DNA of 34,618 bases, taken from NCBI GenBank assembly GCA_002414865.1, contig DIAQ01000112.1, positions 1 through 34,618 of the forward strand. The letters are read 5' to 3'. Positions 18,115-26,583 of this stretch are shown piece by piece. The notes beneath the pieces were generated by a model. It was given only the letters and a program-made list of their open reading frames with translations. It did not search any database and was not told the origin of the DNA. The stretch's first letter is position 1. The number at the start of each line of letters is the position of its first letter. The position numbers and the translations under genes were made by a program. The DNA is from a candidate division Hyd24-12 bacterium UBA5074 (lineage in GTDB: Bacteria; Fermentibacterota; Fermentibacteria; Fermentibacterales; Fermentibacteraceae).

Positions 18115-18861
18115 ATGCACATCCTGATGGCCCTCTTGATTGCGTCCGGCGACGGGTTCGACCGGCTCGAGCTCCAGCTCCGCTGGGAGACCGGCGACGC
18201 CTATCTGGGGACCGGCATGCTCGAGCAGGCCGAGGGGGAGTACCGCGCCGCGCTCGAAATGGATGACCGGTGCGCAGAGGCCTGGCTGGGTCTGGGAAGG
18301 ATCTATTCCAGGCGCGAGGCCTGGGACGCCTCGGAGAACTACCTGACGAGATATCTCGAGCTCAGGCCCGGCGACTGCGCCGGGCTGTCGGAGCTGGCGG
18401 CGGTGATGCTCAGGACCTCGAGGCCCTCCGAAGCCGCGCTGACAGCCACGGCGGCGGCCGAAGCCTCCTCGGGCGATCCCGGCGCATGGCTCCTCGCCGC
18501 CGAGGCCTGCCTCGCCTCCGGTGACACCGCGCAATCCGTGAGATCCCTCAACATGGCCTCCCTGGCGGGAGGTGAAGCGGCCATGGAATCCGCCACCAGG
18601 ATGGCCGCAATCGATATCGCACGAGGATCCGAGGACGAGGCCCGCAGGCTGCTCGAGCCCTGTGCGGCTGCGGGATACGCTCCGGCCTGTCTCCGGCTGG
18701 CAGAGCTCTACCTGTCCTGGGGGGACTACCTCCGCGCCTTCGAGCAGGCTTCGGCCTGCCTCCGCCTCGATCCTTCAGGGGAGTGCAGCGACCAGGCCTC
18801 CCTGCTTCTCGACTCCCTCTCCTCCGCGGAGGGCTTCATGCCTCCCGGAGAGGACATCTGA
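18115..18861 (+). CDS. Tetratricopeptide (TPR) repeat protein
   Basis: A 248-residue helical repeat protein. TPR-like units can be read at ~22-52 (GDAYLGTGMLEQAEGEYRAALEMD), ~55-85 (AWLGLGRIYSRREAWDASENYLTRYLELRPG) and ~90-150 with Ala-rich helices. Near 200-230 there is another (ACLRLAELYLSWGDYLRAFEQASACLRLDPSG). The first residues (MHILMALLIASG) are mildly hydrophobic and might be a weak signal; ATG 18127 is an alternative start. TPRs bind proteins, so this may be a scaffold. The stop is 15 bases before tldD and the three genes look like one operon, which suggests that the TPR protein assists TldD/TldE, but nothing in the sequence shows how. Confidence 0.75.
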   Translation: MHILMALLIASGDGFDRLELQLRWETGDAYLGTGMLEQAEGEYRAALEMDDRCAEAWLGLGRIYSRREAWDASENYLTRYLELRPGDCAGLSELAAVMLRTSRPSEAALTATAAAEASSGDPGAWLLAAEACLASGDTAQSVRSLNMASLAGGEAAMESATRMAAIDIARGSEDEARRLLEPCAAAGYAPACLRLAELYLSWGDYLRAFEQASACLRLDPSGECSDQASLLLDSLSSAEGFMPPGEDI

Positions 18862-18876
18862 GGACCGCGGAAGGCC

Positions 18877-20241
18877 GTGCCGATCCTCCCCGAGGCCGCG
18901 CGCAGACTGGTGGCATCCCCTCCGGGGGACTTCCTCGAGCTCAGGGGCGAGCGAATCCGCCAGCAGCGGATGGTCTGCTCCGCGGGGTCGCTGGTGGACT
19001 ACGGCCCGGTCCTGAGTCAGGGCCTCGCCGCCAGGGTCCTGAAGGACGGCGTCTGGGGATGGGCGTCCAGGGACGGGTTCGAGGAGGCGGCAACCGTCGC
19101 CTCGAGAGCAGGCTCTCTCGCATCCTCGGCAGGAGGACGGGGGAACGCCGTGCTCCCGCCCTTCGTCCCGGCGGCCGGTTTCTTCGACAAGCCCTGCGTC
19201 GAGCGTTTCGATGAAGTGCCGGACAGGGAGAAGGCGTTCCAGTGCCAGCGCTACGGGGAGCTCCTCTCCTCCCTCGTGCACGGGGCTCCCTGCCGCGTCG
19301 TCTACAGCGAGAGGAGGCGCGAGAAGGAGATCGTCAACTCGGCCGGGACGGATGTCTCGGAGGTGGAGAACATCTGCGCCTTCCGATTCGAGCTCCCGGG
19401 CTCTCCCCTGTCGGTCTTCAGGGACATGGCCGGGCGCTCGGGGTACGAGTTCTTCAGGAGCCGCGAGAAGCTGCTCGACGAGGTGGCGGCCGAGTATTCC
19501 TCCGCATCGGACATATCTCCCGTCGAGAGCGGCAGATCCCGGGTGATCCTCGACCCGGAGCTGACAGGGATGTTCGTCCACGAGGTGTTCGGGCACATCC
19601 TGGAGGCAGGCGCCCATCCGTTCTCTCCGGCGCTCTCCGGCATGCTCTCGCCCGGCACGGAGATCGCGCCATCCTGCGTCACGATCGTCGACGACGCAAC
19701 CCACTACGACATGCCGGGCAGCATGGCCTACGACGACGAGGGCATTCCGGGGTGCCGGAAAGTCCTCGTTTCCTCCGGCAGGGTGAAGTCCAGGCTCCAC
19801 AGCCTCGCCACCGCAGGTGCGGCGGGGATGCCCCCCACCGGTAACGGAAGGGCGGGAAGCCACAGGAGCCCCCTGGCGGCGAGGATGACCTGCACCTATC
19901 TCGCCCCCGGGGACAGGTCCCTCGAGGGCCTGCTCTCGATGATGCCGGACGGGCTGCTGCTGGAAGGCGCGCTGTCGGGGTCCACGAACATGGACCGCTT
20001 CCGCCTGACGGCCAGGAAGGCATGGCGGATCAGATCGGGAAAACCCGTCAGGCCTGCGGGTCCGTGCACCATCGCCGGCAGGATCCTCGACACTCTCGGG
20101 ACGATCTCAGGCGCCGGGAGCGACCTGTCCCTCTCGAGCGGCCTCTGGGGATGCTCCCGGCCCGGCTATGCCACGGTCCCGGTCAGCTACGGCGGGCCGT
20201 ACATGCTCCTCGGGCCTGTCACGATCCATCCCGGGGTCTGA
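18877..20241 (+). CDS. tldD: Zinc metallopeptidase TldD
   Basis: A 454-residue homologue of TldD, the catalytic half of the TldD/TldE metalloprotease that degrades unfolded peptides and, in enterobacteria, removes leaders from some ribosomal peptides such as microcin B17. The HExxxH zinc motif is HEVFGH at residues 235-240, followed by ILEAGAHPFS. The third zinc ligand is the Cys of LWGCSRPGYATVPVSYGGPY near the C-terminus, corresponding to the GxCGKxGQ...VPVGxG region of TldD. VTIVDDATHYDMPGSMAYDDEG is also typical. The start GTG at 18877 has GGAAGG only a few bases upstream. The stop is one base before the tldE start, which fits a heterodimer made in equal amounts. The sequence is diverged from E. 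coli TldD but keeps the zinc ligands. Confidence 0.9.
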   Translation: MPILPEAARRLVASPPGDFLELRGERIRQQRMVCSAGSLVDYGPVLSQGLAARVLKDGVWGWASRDGFEEAATVASRAGSLASSAGGRGNAVLPPFVPAAGFFDKPCVERFDEVPDREKAFQCQRYGELLSSLVHGAPCRVVYSERRREKEIVNSAGTDVSEVENICAFRFELPGSPLSVFRDMAGRSGYEFFRSREKLLDEVAAEYSSASDISPVESGRSRVILDPELTGMFVHEVFGHILEAGAHPFSPALSGMLSPGTEIAPSCVTIVDDATHYDMPGSMAYDDEGIPGCRKVLVSSGRVKSRLHSLATAGAAGMPPTGNGRAGSHRSPLAARMTCTYLAPGDRSLEGLLSMMPDGLLLEGALSGSTNMDRFRLTARKAWRIRSGKPVRPAGPCTIAGRILDTLGTISGAGSDLSLSSGLWGCSRPGYATVPVSYGGPYMLLGPVTIHPGV

Positions 20242-20242
20242 G

Positions 20243-21550
20243 ATGCACCAGGCCGAGAGGCTCCTCAAGCTGGCCGGGGCGGTTTCCGAGGCGGCCGAGG
20301 TCGCAGGCGTGGAGGGCGTCTCCTCGGGCGTGAGGATCGTGCCCGGCGGCGGCATCTCCATCGAGGAGTCGACATCATCCGACCTTTGCGTCAGGATGAT
20401 CAGGAACGGCCGGCTCGGGCTCGGAGCGGCTTCCGGCTCCGGCGATCTGCCGACCATCCTGGACATGGCCATAGCGGGCTCACGCGCAGGCATGACGGTG
20501 GGATGGAGCTTCCCTCCAGCCGCGGATGCGGGAGAGATTGAAACCCGGCACCCGGCCCTCGCCGTCATCGGCATCGAGGACCTGGCCGGGCTCCTGCTGG
20601 GGATCGAGGACGCCATACGGGAGCAGAGCCCCCATGCGGCGGTGACCGGCACCATATGCAGGAGGGACCTCGAGATCTTCCTGGCCAACACTTCGGGATT
20701 CCAGGGCTCGTACGGAAAGTCGGTGATCGACCTTGACCTGGAGCTCAGCTTCCCCGAGAAGGACGGGATGCTGGTCCAGTCGCTGCGTTTCGCCTCGGGC
20801 CTTCCCCTCGCATCACCCCGCACCATATGCGAAGCCGCGGTCAGGGTGGCTTCGGAGTCGGGGAGGAAGGTCTCCGTGCCCCGCGGCGCGATGCCCGTCG
20901 TCCTCTCTCCTGCGGTGCTCTGCGCACTCCTCCAGTCCTTCAGGGCGGGAGTGGGAGCGCGGGCGCTCCTCGACCGCTCGAGCCCTCTCGCAGACCTGCA
21001 GGGATCGAGGGTGGCCCCGGCTGCGGTGACACTCCTGGACAGACCCCGCCTGCCCTACGGCGCGGCCTCGGCGCCCTTCGACGCCGAAGGGGTGCCGACT
21101 CACGACAGGCACCTCATCAGGGAGGGCATCCTGTGCGGAAGCGTCAACGATCTGGCCACGGCCGCCGCCCTGGGCGTGGAGCCGACCGGGAACGCATCCA
21201 GGAGCCCCGGCGAGATGCCCCGTCCTTCCTGCACGAACCTGGTGCTGGAGCCGGGGACGGCTTCGCTGGGCGAGCTGCTGCAGGCTCACGAGAGCTGCGT
21301 CCTGATACGCGAGCTGCTGCCGGGCAGCTCCGGTGATGCGCTCTCGGGCGAATTCTGCTTCGATGTGGCTCTGGCCGTGCTGTTCGATCACGGCGAGCCT
21401 GCGGGAAGGATAGAAAACCTGTCCATGACCGGGAATGCGCTGGAGATGATCGGCAGCATCGAAGCGGTGGAATCGGCTCTCTACAGCGTGGAGACCGACT
21501 GGCTGCCTTCGGTGCTCATCCCCTCGGCATCGCTGGAATCGGGGGCCTGA
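20243..21550 (+). CDS. tldE: TldE/PmbA, partner subunit of TldD
   Basis: A 435-residue homologue of TldE (PmbA). The fold matches TldD, but no HExxxH zinc motif is present, as expected for the non-catalytic partner. Recognisable parts are the N-terminal helix MHQAERLLKLAG, LCVRMIRNGRLGLG, PVVLSPAVLCALLQSFRAGVGAR, LYDRP-like VTLLDRPRLPYGAASAPFDAEGVPTH, and the closing SGEFCFDVALAV and AGRIENLSMTGN. ATG 20243 follows the tldD stop by one base (TGAGATG), so translation is coupled. No precursor-peptide gene is visible next to it, so a general protein quality role is as likely as peptide maturation. The 3' end overlaps the convergent LPG-synthase-type gene by 70 bases. Confidence 0.9.
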   Translation: MHQAERLLKLAGAVSEAAEVAGVEGVSSGVRIVPGGGISIEESTSSDLCVRMIRNGRLGLGAASGSGDLPTILDMAIAGSRAGMTVGWSFPPAADAGEIETRHPALAVIGIEDLAGLLLGIEDAIREQSPHAAVTGTICRRDLEIFLANTSGFQGSYGKSVIDLDLELSFPEKDGMLVQSLRFASGLPLASPRTICEAAVRVASESGRKVSVPRGAMPVVLSPAVLCALLQSFRAGVGARALLDRSSPLADLQGSRVAPAAVTLLDRPRLPYGAASAPFDAEGVPTHDRHLIREGILCGSVNDLATAAALGVEPTGNASRSPGEMPRPSCTNLVLEPGTASLGELLQAHESCVLIRELLPGSSGDALSGEFCFDVALAVLFDHGEPAGRIENLSMTGNALEMIGSIEAVESALYSVETDWLPSVLIPSASLESGA

Positions 21551-22593
21551 AGGGCTCCGTCCTCGCTGCGCGCCTCCCCCATCCCGCGCAGCACGGCCTT
21601 GCGGCCGCCCCAGAAAGACACTGCCAGCGAGAAGGAGACCAGCTCCCCCAGGGTGAGCCACAGGCGGGACGCCAGGGCCAGGAGCGCGAGCTGCCCCGCA
21701 TCCGCCCCGGGGCAGATCATGGACATCAGCCACGCCACCGAGAATTCGCTCACGCCCAGCCCGCCGGGCGCCAGGAGGACTATGAACCCGATCGCGGCTG
21801 CGGTGGGGAATACCGCTATCCCGGGGAAGAGGGGCAGCGGCACCCCGAAGCTCCATGCGAGCATCACGAAGGATAATCCCATGAGCGCGAATACGAGAAG
21901 GTAGATGGGGAGCAGCTTGAGGATGGCCGGGAAGCTGCTGTCCGAGCATGTGAAGCTCCTTCCCGTCACCCTCCCGATGAGGTCGAGGAGCCTCCTGTAG
22001 TTCGAGGTGTGGGCAGCCACCAGGAGCAGCGCTATCACGGCGGCAACGCCGACGAGGCAGAGCACGGCGTCGATGTGGGTCTGGCGCGAGAGCCTGGGGA
22101 GCAGGGGCAGGCTCATGAGCAGCGAGCCGCTGACGATGAGGACGGATTCGAACACGAGGGCCTGGCCCGACACCGAGGCGGGGACTCCGATCCTGCGCGA
22201 CAGCCCGACCTTGCCGACCACCGCCCAGACCTTGCCCGGGATGTACTTGCCCACCAGGGCGACGAAGTGGATGGAGTAGGCCTGTTTCATCGTTATCGAA
22301 GCTCCTGCCACGCGCGTCGCCCGTTTCCAGGACCAGGCCGCGGCGACCAGGTGCACCTGGAGCAGCAGGAACGAGAGCACGAGGAGCAGGGGATCGAAGC
22401 TCAGGAGATCGGACAGGCTCGTCTGCTCCAGGCTTCTGGACAGAGTCCGGACCAGGTAGAAGATGGCGGCCGCCGCGAGGAGGATCCCCACCAGATTGAC
22501 CAGTCTCTTGGCGGTTGTCGGCCTCTTCCGGGAAGCGGACCCGGACCGGCCGGCCGGCGCACATCCCGGCTGGGGAGGGTATGCAGCGGTCAG
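21481..22593 (-). CDS. LPG-synthase-type (flippase-like) integral membrane protein
   Basis: About 336-370 residues and ~8 helices, of the lysylphosphatidylglycerol synthase transmembrane family (also called YbhN/UPF0104; flippase-like domain). Typical phrases are ITMKQAYSIHFVALVGKYIPGKVWAVVGKVGLSRR (~residues 85-120), LLAPGGLGVSEFSVAWLM and ASRLWLTLGELVSF. There is no C-terminal aminoacyl-transferase domain, so it probably moves or binds a lipid rather than lysinylating it. The start is puzzling: no ATG, GTG or TTG is in frame between 22593 and 22491. A CTG at 22593 overlaps the upstream stop as CTGA and has AAGGTG 5 bases before it; the first normal start is GTG 22491, inside the first helix. 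The tail overlaps tldE by 70 bases. Confidence 0.8.
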   Translation of the reverse strand: MTAAYPPQPGCAPAGRSGSASRKRPTTAKRLVNLVGILLAAAAIFYLVRTLSRSLEQTSLSDLLSFDPLLLVLSFLLLQVHLVAAAWSWKRATRVAGASITMKQAYSIHFVALVGKYIPGKVWAVVGKVGLSRRIGVPASVSGQALVFESVLIVSGSLLMSLPLLPRLSRQTHIDAVLCLVGVAAVIALLLVAAHTSNYRRLLDLIGRVTGRSFTCSDSSFPAILKLLPIYLLVFALMGLSFVMLAWSFGVPLPLFPGIAVFPTAAAIGFIVLLAPGGLGVSEFSVAWLMSMICPGADAGQLALLALASRLWLTLGELVSFSLAVSFWGGRKAVLRGMGEARSEDGALQAPDSSDAEGMSTEGSQSVSTL

Positions 22594-23027
22594 TCCAGCA
22601 CCTTGACTCGTCCGCCGCTCGCGCGGGGCACTTCCTTGAAGCCGGCCTTCTCCCTGACGAACCCCATGAAATGGGGAAGGCAGGCGGTGTCGATGATGCT
22701 CTCGAGCACGGAGGAGGAAGCCTCGCCACCCGTCAGGAATGCCTCCGAGAGCCTTTCCTCGAGCAGCTGCCTGCGCTTCTCCTCGGTCTCCGCCGAGTCC
22801 TTCCTCCAACGCTCGGGATCGTGCAGCCTCAGGAGGAGCCTTCTCGCCTCGCGCTCCTCGTCGGTCACCGAGCAGGCCAGCGACCAGGCATCGATGGTGC
22901 AGACGAGCTGGAGGAGCTGCCTCCCGAGGATGTCGAGCGAGATGATATCCCGCTCGTACAGGTCGGCCATCCCGCTCAGCCTGCTCACCAGGCGGGTCGT
23001 TATCGAGTTTCTTGTGCCTTCGTCCAT
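22590..23027 (-). CDS. Hypothetical helical protein between hflX and the LPG-type gene
   Basis: A 145-residue soluble protein I do not recognise. It is mainly alpha-helical and charged: an N-terminal part with LVSRLSGMADLYERDIISLDILGRQLLQLV, a central acidic/basic stretch (TDEEREARRLLLRLHDPERWRKDSAETEEKRR) and a Ser/Glu-rich helix (ASSSVLESIIDTA) before a basic tail. There is no signal peptide, membrane segment or Cys motif. ATG 23027 (MDEGTRN) lies within the last 28 bases of hflX, and its stop overlaps the proposed CTG start of the next gene by 4 bases, so it is likely translated by coupling. Gene position suggests a partner of HflX or the membrane protein, but this is a guess. Confidence 0.65.
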   Translation of the reverse strand: MDEGTRNSITTRLVSRLSGMADLYERDIISLDILGRQLLQLVCTIDAWSLACSVTDEEREARRLLLRLHDPERWRKDSAETEEKRRQLLEERLSEAFLTGGEASSSVLESIIDTACLPHFMGFVREKAGFKEVPRASGGRVKVLD

Positions 23028-24325
23028 TCCGGATTCCCGTTCGTGTCGGACAGCGGATGAAGCTGCCACGCGACGGTCGATTCTGCAAGTCTTGCCCGCA
23101 GCCTGTCCAATCCGTGCATGCACCCGCCCGAGATCGTCTGGGCGCCTTCGGCGACAGTCCGGCTGCTGATGGCGCAGTTCTCGTAGAGCCAGTTCTGGAG
23201 AAGCCCGTCGTCGCCCTCCACGAGCAGCTCGAATCGCGACAGGGAGTCGTTCCGGGCTTTGATGACAGCTTCGGCGAGGCCGGCGAGGCCGCAGCCCGTG
23301 AGGGCGCTCGTGACAATCCCCTCCATCGGGGTCGCGGGATCGGCGAGATCGCTCTTGTTCCAGACCAGTATCCGGGGGATGGAACCCGCCCCGATGTCGT
23401 CGAGGGTGCTTCTCACGAGCTGCATCTGACGTTCGCGCCAGGGATTGGAGAGGTCTCCCACAAGGATGAGCAGGTCGGCGTCCCGTACGACGCCGAGGGT
23501 GCTCCTGAAGCTGGCGATCAGTTCCTCCGGCAGCCTGTCGATGAAGCCCACGGTGTCGGACAGGACTATCTGTCCCGCTCCGTCTGAATGGAGGCGCCTC
23601 GTCACTGCGTCGAGGGTTGCGAACAGCTTGTCCTCCGCATGCACTCCGGAACCGCAGAGCGCATTGAGGAGAGAGCTCTTGCCGGTGTTCGTATAGCCGG
23701 TGAGGGCCACCTGGAAAGCTCCCCGGCGCGCGCTGCTCCGAAGGACCCTGCGCTCCTCCACCTCATCTATCCGGGTCTCCAGGAGCTTGATCCTCTGCCT
23801 GGCCTTCCGCCTGTCCACCTCGAGCTGCGTCTCTCCGGGGCCCCTGGTTCCGATGCCGCCGCCCAGCCTGGATAGGTGGTGCCACATGCCGGTGAGCCTG
23901 GGCAGGGCATATCGGAGCTGGGCCAGCTCGATCTGGAGCAGGGCCTCGGCGGTCCTGGCATGAAGCGCGAAGATGGTGAGTATCAGCTCGGTCCTGTCGA
24001 TGACCTTGCAGCCCGTGGCCTCCTCCAGGCGGGAAGCCTGCCCCGGTCCCAGATCGCTGTCGAAGACGATGGTCGTGATCCCGTTCGCCTCGGCCGCCGC
24101 CTTTATCTCCACGACCTTCCCCGAACCCACGAAACTAGATGGATCGGGGGCGTGCCTGTGCTGGAAAAGCCTGGCGATGACGGCGCCGCCGGCGCTCTGT
24201 ACGAGGGCGTCCATCTCCTCGGCCGCTCCGGGCTGAACGGACGATCTCCCGAAGGAGGCATGCACGGCAAGCACCTTCTCCCGTCCGCGGGAAAAGGATA
24301 CCCTTTCTTCTCTTTCCGCTGTCAT
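23000..24325 (-). CDS. hflX: GTPase HflX
   Basis: A 441-residue GTPase that binds the 50S subunit and splits stalled ribosomes under stress. The N-terminal HflX domain shows SSFVGSGKVVEI, FDSDLGPGQASRLEEATG and VIDRTELIL; the signature GGGIGTRGPGETQLEVDRR follows near residue 195. The GTPase domain has P-loop GYTNTGKSSLLN, switch/G3 DTVGF, G4 NKSD and G5 TSALTG. The C-terminal domain is short and ends at WTKAQETR. The start ATG at 24325 (MTAEREERVSFSRGREK) gives the normal length; a frame open to 24790 upstream is the antisense-like shadow of carD. The upstream SD is weak. The next gene overlaps by 28 bases. carD lies 59 bases upstream. Confidence 0.95.
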   Translation of the reverse strand: MTAEREERVSFSRGREKVLAVHASFGRSSVQPGAAEEMDALVQSAGGAVIARLFQHRHAPDPSSFVGSGKVVEIKAAAEANGITTIVFDSDLGPGQASRLEEATGCKVIDRTELILTIFALHARTAEALLQIELAQLRYALPRLTGMWHHLSRLGGGIGTRGPGETQLEVDRRKARQRIKLLETRIDEVEERRVLRSSARRGAFQVALTGYTNTGKSSLLNALCGSGVHAEDKLFATLDAVTRRLHSDGAGQIVLSDTVGFIDRLPEELIASFRSTLGVVRDADLLILVGDLSNPWRERQMQLVRSTLDDIGAGSIPRILVWNKSDLADPATPMEGIVTSALTGCGLAGLAEAVIKARNDSLSRFELLVEGDDGLLQNWLYENCAISSRTVAEGAQTISGGCMHGLDRLRARLAESTVAWQLHPLSDTNGNPEWTKAQETR

Positions 24326-24384
24326 GATGGAACTGCCGCGCCGCCTGGAATCAGTGCCGCGGAAGGTCTCCGGGCCGGAGCCAC

Positions 24385-24879
24385 CTAGTTGTCGCCCCGG
24401 ACCCCGGCCCTGCGCTCGACGAGCTTGCGCGCGGAGGGAACGTCGAGACGCTTCACAAGGGCCACTTCGCCCGCGAGGACGCCGATGGCCTCGGAGAGGA
24501 CCCTCTTCTCGGAGGGATTGACCTTGCTGTGTCCTGCGCGGGCGACGATGTCGCGCACAGCTGTGGCCACCCGGCGGGGATCGCCGCTGTGGACACGCTC
24601 CCTGAGCGACTCGATGCGCCTCCTCCAGTCGCCCGGGAGCTCGTCCGGGTTTCCGGAGAGGACATGGAGGGCGTCGTCGATCGTCAGCTCGTCGACGATA
24701 TGACGGAGGCCCGTGTCGTCGAGCGACTCCACTGGCAGGAGAACTCCGGCGTTCCCCACCATCAGGTCGACCACCACGCACTCGGTGCATTCGCCGGAGA
24801 TGTTCTTCACGGAGATTTCGCTGATGGTCCCCGCCCCGTGGATGGGATGGACGACCATGTCACTCACTGAGAACCGCAT
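24385..24879 (-). CDS. carD: CarD-family transcriptional regulator
   Basis: A 164-residue CarD/CdnL-type protein. Residues ~1-60 form the RNA polymerase-interacting domain (MRFSVSDMVVHPIHGAGTISEI, with the typical VVHP.HG.G pattern, and later GVLLPVESLDDTGLR), and ~70-160 the helical DNA-binding domain (LSGNPDELPGDWRRRIESLRERVHSGDP; NPSEKRVLSEAIGVLAGEVALVKRL). CarD binds the RNA polymerase beta subunit and stabilises open promoter complexes, in many bacteria at rRNA promoters. ATG 24879 has GGGAGG 5 bases upstream. It lies between the pseudokinase and hflX, with 39 and 59 bases on either side. The length is standard for the family. Confidence 0.92.
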   Translation of the reverse strand: MRFSVSDMVVHPIHGAGTISEISVKNISGECTECVVVDLMVGNAGVLLPVESLDDTGLRHIVDELTIDDALHVLSGNPDELPGDWRRRIESLRERVHSGDPRRVATAVRDIVARAGHSKVNPSEKRVLSEAIGVLAGEVALVKRLDVPSARKLVERRAGVRGDN

Positions 24880-24918
24880 CTGATCCTCCCCTGCAGCACA
24901 CGACGCCAACCGAGGGCA

Positions 24919-26583
24919 TTATTCGGAATCGCCCTCTTGATGGCCGAGGACAACCCAGATATCGGGGATGGGAACGCCTTGCGGCGGCCCGGAGATTTCA
25001 TCGGGGATCGCCTGGAAGTACGACCTCAGCACCCCTTCCATCTCGGGAAGGGCTCCTTCGTCGCTCCTGTAGAGGAAGACGGTGCTGTCCAGAACAGCGG
25101 GCAGCCCTGTCTCCTCGTTCGGGATCCGATCTCCGTCCCGGACATCGACCACATGGATAATATACCGTGTTTCGGCGAGAGAGACCCGCCGGCCCTCGAG
25201 CGCCTCGGCAACCCATGTCGCGGGCCCCGATCCCTCGAGGGTGTATTGCAGTCCCTGGTTCACCACATCCACGAATACGGTTTCCGCCGGGGCAGTCGTG
25301 TCGGCCGACAGGGCCCCTCTGTCGAGCCCGGGGTAGGAGAGGTCCCTGCCCAGCAGGATGGTCATGTCCACGGGGGTTGCGGGCAGCGTGGAGTCAGAGG
25401 CCAGCAGCGCCACGGCCGACCGCCAGTGGAACTGGCTCGTGAGCGGGAGCGAGAAGTCGTCCCGCCGCAGGAGGAACACGGTGCTGCGCCGCGTTCCGCT
25501 CCCGGTGGAGGGGTACACGACAGGGAAGTCCCTCGCCGGGCCTGTCCTGAAGTCCGATGCGGCTCCGGAGATGCCGCTGCAGTTGGAGATCCACACGATC
25601 GTCTGCGAAGGATCGGCGAAGGGCGTGCCGTCCTCCGAATCGGGGGCCAGGGACGGATCCTCCGAGGGCAGGGAATCGCCGGGTGGCGCCGGGAGCGAAT
25701 CGACCGCGGAACCCTGGTCCGACGGCGTCCCCGGGCTCGGCGTGAAGAGGACGAACAGGGCTGCGACCAGACCCAGGCCGGCAACGGCTGCGATGGGGAG
25801 CCACCTCCTGCGGGTCCCCCTCCTCTCCGTCCCTCTCTGCTCGACCGTCTCCACCGGCGCAGGCGCCTTCCTGCGCGCCGGGCTCCTGAAAGCGGGCGGG
25901 GCCGGCTGTGAGGACCTCGTGAGGTCCTGGATGAGCGATGCGAGGTTCGCGTGCCTCCGTGAAGGGTTCTCGTCGACCATCCTCTCCATCAGATCCGTGA
26001 ACTGCGTGCTGAGCTTCTGCCAGGCCTCGAGCTGCATCTCCCTGTCGTCGCTCCCCGAGACCAGCCTGAACATCAGCGTGCCCAGCGCGAAGATGTCCGA
26101 CCTGGGATCGACCGGAGCCGATGAAAGCACCTCGGGCGCGGAGAACGGCGAGGATGGGATCCCCCGGGCCCCCGCCAGGATGAGTGGCGTGCCGTCGGGT
26201 TGGAGGTACACGTTCTCGGGTCCGATGTAGCCCATGAAGAAGCCTCTGGTGTGGAGGTTCCTGAGAGTTCCCGCGAGGGCTGCCGTGACCGACTTCGCCT
26301 CGTCCTCGGAGAGGGCTCCGGCACCGAGCTTCTCGGTCAGGAGCCGGCCGCCCGTATCCTTGTACAGCAGAAGCCGTCTGCCGGATTCCTTGCGGTCGAG
26401 CGCCGGCCTCATCGTGCCCGCCGCAGGGGGCCAGATGCGGGAGGAGGTCGGATCATCGACCCTGGCTGCGGCCTCGGCGATGTAGGCCGAGCCCTTGACC
26501 TCGACGCGGGCCAGTATGTAGTCCTGCTCCTGGAGGATGAAGGATGTGACGTGGCAGAGGGAACTCAGGAACTCAGAAAGCAT
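24919..26583 (-). CDS. Membrane-anchored protein pseudokinase with LytR_C-like outer domains
   Basis: A 554-residue protein. Residues ~70-222 match a Ser/Thr kinase C-lobe: LLLYKDTGGRLLTEKL (hinge), FFMGYIGPENVYL in place of HRDLKPEN, LILAGARG in place of the DFG loop, SAPEVL (APE motif), SDIFALGTLMFRLVSG and ENPSRR. The catalytic Asp and Lys, the DFG Asp and a Gly-rich loop are all missing, so it should not phosphorylate. An Arg-rich stretch and one membrane helix (WLPIAAVAGLGLVAALFVLF, 261-280) follow, then a Pro/Ser/Asp-rich spacer. Two outer segments follow. The first (328-414) starts IVWISNCSGISGAA and ends MTILLG; the second (436-547) starts VFVDVVNQG and ends IWVVLG. Both resemble LytR_C domains (inference). 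ATG 26583 overlaps the guaB end by 11 bases. It may sense the cell wall and bind a cytoplasmic partner. Confidence 0.75.
   Translation of the reverse strand: MLSEFLSSLCHVTSFILQEQDYILARVEVKGSAYIAEAAARVDDPTSSRIWPPAAGTMRPALDRKESGRRLLLYKDTGGRLLTEKLGAGALSEDEAKSVTAALAGTLRNLHTRGFFMGYIGPENVYLQPDGTPLILAGARGIPSSPFSAPEVLSSAPVDPRSDIFALGTLMFRLVSGSDDREMQLEAWQKLSTQFTDLMERMVDENPSRRHANLASLIQDLTRSSQPAPPAFRSPARRKAPAPVETVEQRGTERRGTRRRWLPIAAVAGLGLVAALFVLFTPSPGTPSDQGSAVDSLPAPPGDSLPSEDPSLAPDSEDGTPFADPSQTIVWISNCSGISGAASDFRTGPARDFPVVYPSTGSGTRRSTVFLLRRDDFSLPLTSQFHWRSAVALLASDSTLPATPVDMTILLGRDLSYPGLDRGALSADTTAPAETVFVDVVNQGLQYTLEGSGPATWVAEALEGRRVSLAETRYIIHVVDVRDGDRIPNEETGLPAVLDSTVFLYRSDEGALPEMEGVLRSYFQAIPDEISGPPQGVPIPDIWVVLGHQEGDSE

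Noticed and set aside
22594..23316. N-terminal extension of the LPG-type protein by ~240 residues
   Set aside because: It is low-complexity Arg/Ala sequence lying out of frame within the 145-residue gene and the hflX end.
24326..24790. N-terminal extension of HflX
   Set aside because: HflX of normal length starts at 24325; the extension is the out-of-frame image of carD.
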